From the NCBI GenBank assembly GCA_032719365.1, contig CM064861.1:93818721-93882720 (forward strand): a stretch of DNA of 64,000 nt. The letters run 5' to 3'. The position numbers and the translations under genes are program-made. Positions within the stretch are counted from its first letter, which is position 1, and every line of letters starts with the position of its first letter. The stretch is from Prinsepia uniflora (Eukaryota > Streptophyta > Magnoliopsida > Rosales > Rosaceae). Below, piece by piece: positions 24,298 through 36,100 of the stretch. The notes beneath the pieces are model-generated. The model had not been told where the DNA came from, made no database searches, and saw only the letters and a program-made list of their open reading frames with translations.

Positions 24298-27168
24298 TGT
24301 AACGACCCGAACTTTCGTAATTCTTATTTTATTGTAAAATGACCGTTTTTCCCCTGAAAGGGGGAAAAGTTGACTTTTGCCTCGGGAAATATTTAGGACT
24401 TTTACCCGTGACCGTGACGTAATTTAGGACGTCACGAGTTCATAGGCAGGTGGCACGTTCGATTCTGATGTTCGAGGAAGAAGTTGTGACGTTCGGAAGT
24501 CGAGGGGTATTTTGGTAATTTGGTCAATTAGGGGCCAAATGTTGACTTTTGACCCGGGAAGTCCAACGGACGAGGGCCAATGACCGTTACGTAGGTCTCG
24601 TCGATACGAATCCGTAGACAGGTGGCACGCCGAAATCGGACTTACGACGAAAAAGTTATGGTCAAGGACGTAAAACGCGATTAACCGAACTAACCGAGAA
24701 CCGAATCAAAATAATATTAAAATAATGAAATCTGGTTACTTTATTCAAGTCATTCTGGACCCTTGGATGAGTGACACGTGTCACTCATCCCCACACTCCC
24801 TAGAACCAGGATCTTGGTCTGCCATGTGATTAATTAATTAATTTAATTTCCTTAAATCCTCACCCTTCATCCTTAGGTCAGATTAAATCCTAGCCGTTGG
24901 TTTCTATTCTCTATTCTGTTTTTAAAACCATCAGAGACTCACATATTCATTTTCATTCCTCTCAAACCCGTGCACCCTCTCACTCTCTGCACAAACACAC
25001 CATCGACTACACCACCTCTCAGCCTCAACCCACACACCAGACTACCTCTCAGCCACCTCCAGACGGCCATCACCACCACCACGGACGGCGGCGCAACCCG
25101 GAAACCCCCCAGACCCGAAAGGAACCCGTGCAGCCCAAAACTATCCAACCGTCCAAACCATGACTTCTGGGCTCGAACAAACCTAGGGCTAGGACCATTG
25201 TGACGGCTGGACGACTCAGGACTGGACTGGGCAGCCCACGGCGGCGACACGGCGGCGGTAAGCCTGCAAACCCGAGAAGACCGATTTTCCTTCCATGTCT
25301 CGAAACGTCCGTTTTTAACGTTAAACTTGTTTGGTTGTTTTTGAGACATATCCTAGGGGACTAGACGATCACTTTGGACCTAGGTTCGTGGCTGGGAACT
25401 AGACGACACGCCGGAGAAGACGAACCAGAGCTGGCAGCAGGTTTTCTGTCGATTTTCAGGTAGATTTTTGAACCTAAAAACTAGTTTTGAGTCCACAGAA
25501 CCATAGAACATGATTAGACGAGTTCATAGGAACAAATCCCATCGATTTTGATGGTCGGGTTGATGAGAACTGGTCGGGTCGAACCGTGGGTCTGCGGTGA
25601 CCCGGTTCTCAGACCCGGTTACTGTAGTTGATGACGTCATCATGCTGACGTCAGCAGTGACGTCATGATGACATCATCATGTCAGAATATTGTCAGACCA
25701 GGTACCAATAGGCTGTTGACACGTGTCCTCTGACATTGTCAGTGATGACGTCATGCTGACGTCAGCAGTGACGTCATCATCACTGTAGCACCGTTGACCA
25801 GAGGGTTGACCGGCGCATGGGGGGCGCGTGTGAACAGTATTTTGTGTGGGACCAGTGCCATTTTCAAGGTTTCGACGATACGGATCCAATGGTGGTGGTT
25901 TCGTGTCGATCGGAGATCGTTAGGTTGGTCAAATTGGGATTTGACGCCTTGGGAAGCGTGTTCGGACGGCTTTCCCGGGCCGGTTTCAGTCTAGGGTTTC
26001 TTAGTTGTTTAGTAGGGACTTAAAGTGACCTTTACGTATGTTTTGGGCATGACAAGAATTGTACTTTAACCCTTGGACGGGGCTTTACGCTCGGGATTGC
26101 AGCGGGATTGTACTGTGAGTGGGCCTTTGATTTCACTAAACTTCGGCATGCATAACTGTTTTACTTTCTATTATATCTATATGTGATTCAAGTAAAAGTA
26201 TCTGTTTATCTTGAGTATGATTTATGGCACGTATTACGATGTTTGGGCATGAGACCCGTCTGGTTGTTTATGAATGGTTTTGAGTCGTGTATATGTATAA
26301 TGGATCTCGATATTATCTGTGGTACTGCACTGTATAGATCTACCCTAGGATTCTATCTCCTCCGGATGTAGGTACACCGGAGTGGTCACGGCGCATTGCC
26401 TGTGAGGAGTCATTCTACGGAGGGACCGGACCGTAGAGTGACTCAGGAGCAGGATTGCTACTATTGGACGTCTGGGACGTCAGGCATCTAGAATGCCATG
26501 CTCGGACTAGGTTCGGGATTTGGACTCGGGATTGAGACCCCGGGTGGCATGCGTAGCCTTGAGACTGTGACCTTATTGGGCGTCTGGGACGTCGGGCATC
26601 TGGGATGTCAGGGTTGGGATGTATAGTGCAGTGACTAAGATTATATTATGTTGATATTATTCTGCTTATGATTATATAATTTTGTGGTTTATGATACTAA
26701 TGCATGTCTTTTCGAAAAAAGGAGGGGAAAATCTATATGTTTTCGGATTGGTGAACTATTTTGTAAACCTTGAGTTTCGGCCCACTCACCCTTGTTGTTT
26801 TACTACCCCTCCAGGTAGTGCTATTGAGGAGGAGGATCCCGAGGAAGAGGAGGAGGATCCCGAGGAAGAGGAGGAGGATCCCGAGGAAGAGACATAGGTT
26901 TACGTTGCGCACCTGAACCCTACTGCTGGGTAGGTTGGCATGTAGTGTGTCTAGAGTCGTGCTCAATAAACTGTATTCGGAAACTATCCCTTGTCTGACA
27001 CTATTTGTATTCGAGTATTTGTGTGGCGTGCTATGTATGACTTAACTATGGATTTTCTTTATGCATTTTACTTTCAATAAGGGTAATTATGATATTTTAA
27101 AGTCGGGTGTCAGACGGGAGCAGGGCATGTCCCGGGTGGTCCCAGGGGGATCGGGGCGGGTCCTGTCA
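24298..27168 (+). mobile_element. Solo LTR, Tekay-like gypsy family (copy E)
   Basis: Begins TGTAACGACCCGAAC and ends GGGTCCTGTCA. The perfect target duplication is TTAGC (24293-24297 and 27169-27173). Length is 2871 bp, inserted in the DNA-binding region of the MULE transposase. It carries six TGACGTCA palindromes at 25630-25790. The arm pair is GTGAGTGGGCC 26115-26125 and GGCCCACTCAC 26779-26789, and the inner pair is GGAGGGG 26721-26727 and CCCCTCC 26806-26812. A reading frame after the acceptor-like CAGG encodes three EEEDPEE-type units before TAG. Confidence 0.93.
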
Positions 27169-29236
27169 TTAGCTGACTGCCGTTAGTGACTGAATATTTT
27201 CTGAGTATTTCCCTAAATGTAGCAGCATTCTAAAATTTTAGCCCAATCTCAAACTGTGGATTCTCCATGTATACACTTAGAATGAATTCTCCTGTCTTAG
27301 ACAATGAGTTCTTTCTAAGCATTTTCTTAGGAACTGCAACATCATCTTTATCATAACTTAGCTCCTGCATACTGCCAATCGTTGGTGAAAGAGGTACATA
27401 TATTGTCTTCTTCTTCTACTTATGGTCGTCTGTCATCATTCTCATAAGCACCAAAGTCCCTAAACAACTCATCGTCACTCACTGTCATGGATTCCTATTC
27501 CTCCTGATTGAAACCATCTTATTCGAAATGTGCTGCCTCTTCATCATCATAAATAACTTTCCATTTACCTTTGACTCATTTACTTTTCACTCCTTTACCT
27601 TTGACTCATTTTCATTTCACTTATTTAACTTTCACTCGTCTCTGCCTCACAAACTCTTCCTCATCATCTACCACATCAACCTCTTCCTCCTCATCTACCA
27701 CATCATCCTAATTTAAACTCATATCATCTTCATCATGCTCTTCTTCATATACAACCTAGTTTTATCAGCACTATCATTATCTTTAATACTGATACTACTG
27801 CAAATGTAGTCAACAATCACCTGCTCTTTCCCTTTCTTTCTTCTCTGACTGTCTAACTCTTCATTTGAATTCGCATCGTGCACATTCTTAGCATTCAAAG
27901 TCTCTCCATTCACAGACACTTCATTCACCATCTCTGCATCCACAAGTTCATGATCCACATGCCCTTCATGCTGATTTGACGTTGGTTCTATAACAGAGGG
28001 CATCTCATAAAAAATTGGCCCATCTACACCATATATGCAGTAGATATGAACGATCTTATCTTTGTTCTTGGATGCATTTCCAACCAATTCCAAAATTTGA
28101 TCATCTTTACCAAGTAAGTAAAATTTCCCTTCTCTCTTCATATAGAATTTGACCTTATCCACGGGATACTTGGTGAACTTAACCATATCTTGTAACTCTA
28201 GTAACGACATGTAGTCCTAGTTGCACCAATTATACCAGACCAGTGAGCCACCCTCGTATGTCCATTCTTCATTTTGCTTTATGATCATTCCAACGTGATG
28301 TACCCAAGCGATACAACACCATCACAATCACCTAAACCAAAAAGCAACATATTAAAAACTCAAACACTAAACCAAAACCTTAAAAATCCAAATGGAGAGA
28401 TCGAAATTAAACCAAATCACACTCAAACCCGTCACACTAAATCATGACCCAAACCCCTGACCTTAAATCATGACACAAACCCATGACCCTAAATCTTGAC
28501 CCAAACCCATGACCATGTACATTTACCCCTTATATTATCCAAACCATAACCAACAATCACTTATACAAAAACCCAAAACTCTAAGGCCAAACTCTAAGAT
28601 AACTTCGCCCCTATTCAGAAACCCAAAACTGGCATCCAAGTTAATCCATATGTCCACACCACTGTCCACGACTACCCAATACCCCCACTAATATTTTTCT
28701 CATTTTTCAATTCAATTAGAACCCAATTCACGACAAAGTGCTCACCCTAAACCCTTTAAATATCAGTAAACATTACTAACCACCATTCATTCCAATAAAC
28801 AATGCTAATATTTAATTTCAAAACCTTTCTCATTATCAACAAACAACTTCAGTAAACAATTCAAATCTCCAATGTAAAAACTTTCTCATTATCAACAAAC
28901 AATCATATATTAATTGGCACAAAATTTCAAGATTTTGAACTTACTATAATCGGGTTGTATTATACTAGGTTGTCGAAAAACTGACATCTTCATGTTATGG
29001 ATTTGAGGTCGTCTTCATGTCCGATTGTAACCCTCGAAGCCCCCATACTTATTGCTTTCGTCTTCAACTTTCCCCAATTCTCTGCGAAACCCTAGAAAAT
29101 CGATTTTCCCCAAATGGATTTTGCAATTGTCCCAATTTCACCTCTCACACTCATTTTCCACGTCCATAGGTTTAGAATCCCATTTTTATCTACGTTGCTT
29201 CCACATTGGCAATTTTAGATGAAACTAGCCCTTCCC

Positions 29237-29382
29237 TACACGGTGTTTGCAAAACCGTCAGTTAGTTTATGCAACGGTCTTGATGATTCCTACAGCACAT
29301 TAAAGCAAATCTTTATTCCTGGTGCATTTTGAGATCGTTTTTTCAATTCTGGGTGCATTTAGTCTAATAAGTCTTTTATTTA
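29237..29382 (-). repeat. Right TIR of the MULE with 9-bp target duplication
   Basis: The TIR is 29237-29373 and the duplication copy is 29374-29382 (TTTTATTTA). It reads as the reverse complement of the left TIR. A 110-bp spacer without features separates it from the gypsy element at 29493. Confidence 0.85.
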
Positions 29383-29492
29383 ATTAAAGATGATTTGGTC
29401 TTCACTTAAATTGTTGACATGAAAAATACAATATCAAATTTTGTGTTAATCGGTAAAGAAAAACAATAATATATATATATTCGTACTTTTTA

Positions 29493-32107
29493 TGTAACGA
29501 CCCGAACTGAGAATAATAATATTGTAATGTAAAAAGACTATTTTGCCCCTGAAGGGGGGAAACTTTGACTTTTGACCCGGGAAACAATTTGGACTTTGAC
29601 CCATGACTATGACGTAGGTCGGGACGTCACGAATCCGTAGACAGGCGGCACGCCGAAATCGGAGTTCGTATGAAGAAGTTATGGTCAAGGAAGCGTTTTA
29701 GCGGAAATTACGAACCGAGAACAACGGAATAAAATATTAATTTATTACGGGAATCCGTGCCAAACTAATATTTAAATCCAACCAGTGGATTGGTGACAAG
29801 TGTCACCCATCCAAGCCCATACTATTCCATTAAAGCAACCTTACACTATTCCTTCATTTTATATTCATTTATTTTTCTCTCCATTTGATTCCAGCCGTTG
29901 GATCTCCTGCCCAAATGAATCCCAACCCTTCATTTTCATCTGCTTTCCTTATTCATGCACGATCATCCTCTGTTTTCTCCCAAACACACACAAACACATA
30001 CAGCCCCCCCATCACCCGTGCTTCTCCTTCCATTTTCTCTCAAACCAGGCGATCAAACCAGCCACCCTCATCGCACCAGACGACCACCCACAGCACCACC
30101 ATCATCTGATCATCATCACCCTGCATCACCAGCGACCACCACCCCATTTCCCCGCTTGAAAATCCTGTCCAAACTCAGACCCGAAACACTAAGGAAACGG
30201 GTCCAAGAAGCAAACCTCGACAACCGCATCACCTCGCCGCAAGGGAAGCTTCAGCCTGCACCATGGGGACCCCATGAGCACAACTGGACGACGGCGAGGG
30301 CTACGGCGGCGTGACGGCGGCGGTAAGACCCAAAACCCGAGAACCCGTTTTTACTCCCCTATTTCGAACCAACCCATGTTGATGCTAGGAAATCGATTGT
30401 TTGGTGTTAGAAATGTCCTAGGGTGAGAGACGAGTTGATCAGGACCGGTTTGGACGACGGAGCCGGCGTGGATCGACGGAGACGACGATCGGACTTTGGC
30501 CGTGAGTTTCAGTGACGGACTGGTGAGTTTCTCCTAGTTTTCTTTCTATTTTGAGGTTGTAGAACCATAGAACAGACCTAGACGACCCTATAGGGATGAA
30601 CCCCATCGAAAATGGTGGCCGGAATCGTACGGTGGAATCGGGTCAAGCCGTGGGTCGACGGCGACCCGGTTCCAGTCAAACGGGTCTGACCCGGTACTGT
30701 AGCATGATGACGTCATCATGCTGACGTCACTTCTGACGTCATGATGACGTCATCCTGTCAGATATTGTCAGACCAGGGACCAATCAGAACATGCCACGTG
30801 TCACCTGACAAGTGTCAGTGATGACGTCATGCTGACGTCAGCAGTACTGTAGCAGCGTTGACCCACGCGTTGACCAGGCGCGTGGGGGCGCGTGTGAACA
30901 GTGATTTTGGTGGGGCCGGTACCATTTTCAAGGTTTCGACGATACGGATCCAATGAGGGTGGTTTCGTGTCGATCGGAGATCGTTATATTAGTCAAAATG
31001 GGGTTTGAAGCACCGGGAATAGTGCCCGGGATGCGATTTTGAGGCGGATCTGTTCTAGGGTCTTGGTATTGATGTTATAGGGTCCTTAAGTAACCCTCAG
31101 GAATAATAATACAGGTTTTTAGAGATCGTTGAGCAGCAAGGACCGAGTGTGAGTGGGCTGTTTGATTTATAAAAGGCTTGCATGCATAAACTGTTTTACT
31201 ATTTCCACTTATGATTACGATGAGTCTTATGAACTGTTTATATATGCTATTACAATGTTTTGGGCATGAGACCCGTCTGGATTATATGTGGATTTTGTTT
31301 GGGATGTCCGGGGGACATAGGGTAAACTATACTGTTATTGTACTGTACTTTCCTACCTGTGTATATTGTCTCCTCCAGGGAGGGTCGTTGGCCTGGGTGG
31401 ACCCTGGAGTAGTCACGGGGCTCTGACTGAGTGGAGTTGACCCCCGTTGGGCTGCTTACTCTCAGGAAGGCATGTTTATATACCTCGGGCAGTGACCGGG
31501 ATACCGGGAGCTGATGTACCTAGAGAGTCTCGGGTGTGAGACCCTGAGTGGCAACGCGTAGCCTTAGAACCGTGACATCATTTGGGTTGGGTTTTACAGT
31601 GCACTGATATGTTAGTTTCACCTTCCGATTATTATTGTGGTTTATTTGTTATGATTTCATTATAATATTATATTTTCACTGCATGCAAGATTTGGAAAAC
31701 GGAGGGGTAAAACCTCATGATTATTTTATTATTAAATTGATTTCTAAACTGTTATTTTTGGCCCACTCACCCTTGTTTTACTGACCCCTCCAGACCCTGA
31801 CACGAAAATAGAGGAGGAGGACCCGGAGGAGGAGGCAGAGGTTTAGTTTGCCTAGTTGTGCACCTGTACACCCACTTGTGGGTAGGTTGAGCACCGAATA
31901 AATGTACTCTGACTATTGTGCTCACATGTTGTATTTTACTTTCCCTTGTCTGACAGTATCACTTTAAACACTGTGGTTGTACGTCATCTATCTATTTAAG
32001 TCTTCGGTTTTTATTTAAGGGTAATTTTGGTATGTTTAGAGTCATTGTCAGACGGGAGCGGGGCACGTCCCCGGGTGGTCCCAGTGGGATTGGGACGGGT
32101 CCTGTCA
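29493..32107 (+). repeat. 5' LTR of the gypsy element (copy F1)
   Basis: 2615 bp. Holds six TGACGTCA palindromes around 30704-30845. The arms are GTGAGTGGGC 31149-31158 and GGCCCACTCAC 31760-31770. The inner pair is GGAGGGG 31701-31707 and CCCCTCC 31785-31791, followed by the acceptor-like AGA. The short acidic frame ends EEEDPEEEAEV-stop. A 14-bp direct repeat ATGATGACGTCATC (30704-30717, 30741-30754) brackets the 37 bp that are missing from the other LTR. Confidence 0.95.
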
Positions 32108-32110
32108 GCT

Positions 32111-32122
32111 TGGTATCAGAGC
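32111..32122 (+). other. Primer-binding site, tRNA-Met type
   Basis: TGGTATCAGAGC lies three bases after the LTR end. It is complementary to the 3' end of plant initiator tRNA-Met as commonly used by gypsy and copia elements. Confidence 0.9.
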
Positions 32123-32220
32123 ATTAGGATTAGTAGTCAGAGTACTAGGTTAGCGGGTTTGTACTTTTTACATGGTCGCTTTCGATGTCTTTTAACCTGT
32201 TTACCTCTTAACAGTTGGAT

Positions 32221-33135
32221 ATGCCTCCCCGACGTGAACCCCGTGCACGTGTTGACGAGGGCAATGGAGGAAATGGAGACACTGCTAGCATTGAGCGGGC
32301 TCAGCGCCTGGGTGCTACGCATTTTAGTGGGGGAACCGACCCCGAGGAAGCACACCAGTGGATTGACCGCTGGGAGAGGATTTTCGAGGTCATGCACTGT
32401 CCACCGGAGGAGCGTGTCGTACTAGCGACTTTCCTACTGGATGGGAGCGCCTATCGATGGTGGCACAACCTTGTCCTGGCCGGCTGGACCGTTCACACCA
32501 TTCCATGGGAAACCTTCCGAGAGCGGTTTCTCAACCAGTTCTATCCACGGTCGTTTTGCAACGCCCGTGAGGCGGAGTTTCTGCAACTCCGGCAGGGGGA
32601 TCAGACTGTAGCAGAGTACGAGGAGACCTTCCTGATGTTGTCTCGTTTTGCTGAGAACTTCGTGATCACCGAGGCAGATCGATGTCGCAGATTTGTGTGA
32701 GGCCTGCGACCTGAGATTCAGGCGATGGTGACTGCAACGCCCTTTGCTTCCATGAGGTATCTGACTGATGCGGCGACCAGGGTTGAGAACAGTATCCTGG
32801 CACGTCAGCGAGCTGAGGGGGAGACACGGCGACGTGATCACCCACACTTGGGATTCTCGGGCCGTCGTGGCTCGAAGGGAGGACATTCTGGTGGATCTTC
32901 GTCTTCTGGCAGCCGAGGACATTCTGGTCAGTTCAGGAGTCCTCAGCGGTCTGGACAGCGTTCTGGAGCTTGGCAGCGGCCGTACTCACCGATGAGCATC
33001 TCACCGGGAGGATACTCGGGTCGACCTAGGGAGGTCACATGCTTCGCTTGTGGTGAACCAGGGCACTATGCTTCTGAGTGTCCACTGATTCGAGGCAGTT
33101 ACTACGCCAGCACAGAGCTCAGCATCTCAGACTGA
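32221..33135 (+). pseudogene. gag of the gypsy element, with a stop and a frame break
   Basis: The frame opens at ATG 32221 (MPPRREPRARVDEGN). It holds the retrotransposon gag domain with the W-rich stretch at about 32440-32570 and a CCHC zinc knuckle CFACGEPGHYASEC at about 33039-33080. An in-frame TGA at 32698-32700 interrupts the capsid-like domain. The frame then runs to TGA at 33133-33135, while the downstream Ser/Arg-rich linker and protease continue in another frame, so a small indel lies at about 33080-33105. A truncated capsid product would be expected. Confidence 0.88.
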
Positions 33136-33157
33136 CAGCAACCGGACACGCGGTGTT

Positions 33158-36100
33158 GTGCGTGGCCGTGATCGAGGAGCTAGAGGACGGGGACGACCTG
33201 CAGAGTCTATGGCTCGTGTCTATGCTGTTACCCAGCAGCAGGCCAGATCCATTCCGGGAGTGTTGACAGGTACTGTACATATTTATGGCATGGTTGTTCG
33301 TGCATTGATGGATTTGGGGGCAACTCATTCTTTTATTTCACCGCGTTGTGCGAGTCTGTTGGGCCGTGAGGTGACCGCACTTGAGCACGAGATAGGAGTG
33401 GGGACACCGATGGGTGTGACCTACCAAGTGAACCAGGAGATACGAGCTTGTCCTGTGGAGATTGAGGGAGTCGAATTTCCGGCAGATTTAATTCTGATGA
33501 ATGTGCACGACTTTGATGTGATACTTGGAGTTGATTGGTTGTCGGAGTACAATTCGCTTATCGACTGTAGTAACATGCGGTTGACTTTGAGAGGTTCGGG
33601 ATTACCGGAAGTGATATTTCAGGGGGAGTGTGGAGACGCATCACCCAAGGTAATATCTGCACTCACAGCTACAAAACTTTTACAGAAGGGGTGTCAGGGT
33701 TATCTTGCTTATGTGGTAGAATCTACAGATGAATCTTTGAGAATTGAGGATATTCCGATTGTGCGGGAATTTCCTGATGTCTTTCCAGGGGATTTACCTG
33801 GATTACCACCACCCAGGGAGATCGACTTTGCGATCGAGTTACTCCCCGGGACTCGACCGATTTCACAAGCACCGTATCGTATGGCACCGGCGGAGCTACG
33901 GGAATTGAAAATCCAATTACAGGAACTGGTGGATCTAGGGTTTATCCGACCCAGTACATCACCATGGGGAGCGCCGGTCTTATTTGTGAAAAAGAAGGAG
34001 GGTAGTTTGCGGTTGTGTGTGGATTATCGGCAGTTGAACAAGGCTACAGTAAGGAATCAGTATCACTTACCCAGGATCGATGATTTGTTCGATCAGTTAC
34101 GTGGAGCCCGATATTTCTCCAAGATAGATCTGAGGTCAGGATACCATCAACTGAGAATAGCCGAGGGGGACGTTCAGAAAACAGCTTTTCGAACGAGGTA
34201 TGGGCATTATGAGTTCTTGGTGATGCCCTTTGGACTGACGAATGCACCAGCTGCATTCATGGACTTGATGAATCGGGTCTTTCGAGCATACTTGGATAAA
34301 TTTGTGATCGTGTTTATCGACGACATCTTGGTGTATTCCAAGAGTGTCAGGGCTCATGAGGAGCACTTACGAATGGTATTGGGTAAACTACGACAGGAGC
34401 AGCTGTATGCTAAGTTAAGTAAGTGTCAATTCTGGCTAAATAGTATTGGATTCTTGGGTCACATTATATCACCCGAGGGGATAAGTGTGGATCCTCAGAA
34501 AACGGAGGCTGTGACAAATTGGCCAAGACCGACCACGGTGACGGAAGTGCGAAGTTTTGTTGGGTTAGCAGGCTACTATCGGAGATTCGTGGAGGGTTTC
34601 TCCCAGATTGCCGCACCATTGACTCGGTTAACCCGGAAAGGGGTGAAGTTTGTATGGGACGACCAGTGTGAACAGAGTTTCCAGGAATTAAAGTTCCGAT
34701 TAACCACTGCACCTGTCCTTGCATTACCAGACAGCAGTGGAGAGTTCGTGGTATATAGTGATGCATCGTTGCAGGGTTTGGGTTGTGTATTGATGCAGAA
34801 TGGAAAAGTGATTGCTTACGCATCCCGGCAGCTGAAGACGCACGAGTTGAACTACCCTACTCATGATTTGGAATTGGCAGCGGTGGTTCATGCTCTAAAG
34901 ATCTGGAGACATCATTTGTTCGGTGTGACATGCCGAATATTCACCGATCACCAGAGTCTTAAACATTTGTTCACTCAGAAGGAACTCAACATGAGACAGC
35001 GGAGATGGTTGGAATTGTTGAAGGATTATGACTGTACGATCGAGTACCATCCTGGAAAGGCAAATGTTGTGACCGATGCACTTAGCAGGAAGTCGGCGGG
35101 ATCGGTTGCGCACTTGAGATTGGTGTATCTTCCTTTGCTAGTGGAACTTCGAAAGAGCGGAGTTATGTTAGGAATGGACGATCAGGGAGCCTTGTTGGCT
35201 AGCTTTCATGTACGACCCGTGTTGGTCGACAGGATCATCGAGGCTCAACTACAGGACCAGATACTCTGTGACTACAGGAACGAGGTTGAATCCGGACAGA
35301 GACAAGATTTCTCCGTCAGGGGCGATGGAGCGTTAGTGAAGCTTGGGAGATTGTGTGTACCTGCGGTACCAGAGTTGAGGAGAGAGATTTTAGACGAGGC
35401 CCACAGTTCGGCCTATGCTATGCATCCAGGAGGGACAAAGATGTACCGTACCCTCCGGGACTATTATTGGTGGCCAGGGATGAAGAGGGAGATAGCTGAG
35501 TTTGTCAGCAAGTGTTTGATCTGTCAGCAAGTCAAGGCAGAACGGCAACGTCCATATGGGGCTATGCAGCCACTTCCAATTCCACAATGAAAGTGGGACC
35601 ATATTACAATGGACTTTGTCTTCAAGTTACCGAAGACAAGGAGCGGAGTTGATGGGGTCTGGGTAATAGTGGACCGGTTGACTAAATCAGCGCATTTTCT
35701 GCCTGTACGTGAGACGTACAAGCTCAACCGTTTGGCCCAGCTATTCATTAATGAGATCATCCGACTACACGGTACCCCAGAGTCGATCGTGTCAGATCGG
35801 GATCCGCGTTTCACATCCAGGTTTTGGAGGAGTCTACAGACTACTTTGGGTACGAAATTGCACTTCAGTACAACATTCCACCCACAGACCGACAGACAGT
35901 CTGAAAGGACAATACAAACTCTCGAGGACATGATGAGAGCCTGTGTATTGCAATTCCAGGATTCGTGGGCTGATCGATTGCCATTGATGGAGTTTGCCTA
36001 CAATAACAGCTACCATGCGAGTATAGGGATGGCACCCTATGAGGCACTGTATGGTCGGCAGTGTAGAACACCGGTATGCTGGATGGAGATCGGAGAAAGA

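Larger units (their letters stand above)
18822..28210 (-). pseudogene. MURA-like MULE transposase, broken
   Basis: Minus-strand pieces run in order. An N-terminal plant-MULE domain is at 28210-27719 (contains KFTKYPVDKVKFY). A MuDR-type DNA-binding region ends at 27169 and resumes at 24297 (KFKRNQPDHIRIKC), split by a solo LTR. The transposase core starts at about 24060 with a GLDVCH motif matching the first catalytic Asp region and continues at 23728-23363 with CHRHLYENF. A SWIM-type zinc finger is at 23184-22939 (CSC...CPHAC), a zinc-knuckle-like CGNCG piece at 22771-22445, and a basic C-terminal piece at 19085-18822, split off by the second solo LTR. A TAA near 24090 and a frame break near 23700-23730 also interrupt it. 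It is not functional as it stands. Confidence 0.85.
17554..29373 (-). mobile_element. Mutator-like element (MULE) with long TIRs, two solo LTRs nested inside
   Basis: Ends are inverted repeats of about 140 bp: 17554-17698 and, reversed, 29237-29373. Both begin GACTT and share the blocks ACGATCTCAAAATGCA, CAAACTAACT / TAAACTAACT and CCGTGTA. They are flanked by a 9-bp target duplication with one mismatch, TTTCATTTA (17545-17553) and TTTTATTTA (29374-29382), as known for Mutator-type transposition. Removing the two nested solo LTRs leaves roughly 6 kb. Two genes converge inside: a broken MURA-like transposase on the minus strand and an intact GRF zinc-finger gene on the plus strand. Boundaries rest on direct reading of both ends. 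Confidence 0.88.

Noticed and set aside
24897..25349. Open frames on both strands (His/Pro-rich plus strand, 136 codons minus strand)
   Set aside because: Low-complexity CACC-rich LTR sequence gives open frames on both strands. There is no start context or conservation between copies.
29800..30314. Overlapping open frames of about 119 codons in the LTR, repeated at 36987-37513
   Set aside because: They lie in the first half of both LTRs, in competing frames of a C-rich segment without a family match. They recur only because the LTR is repeated, so I did not call genes.
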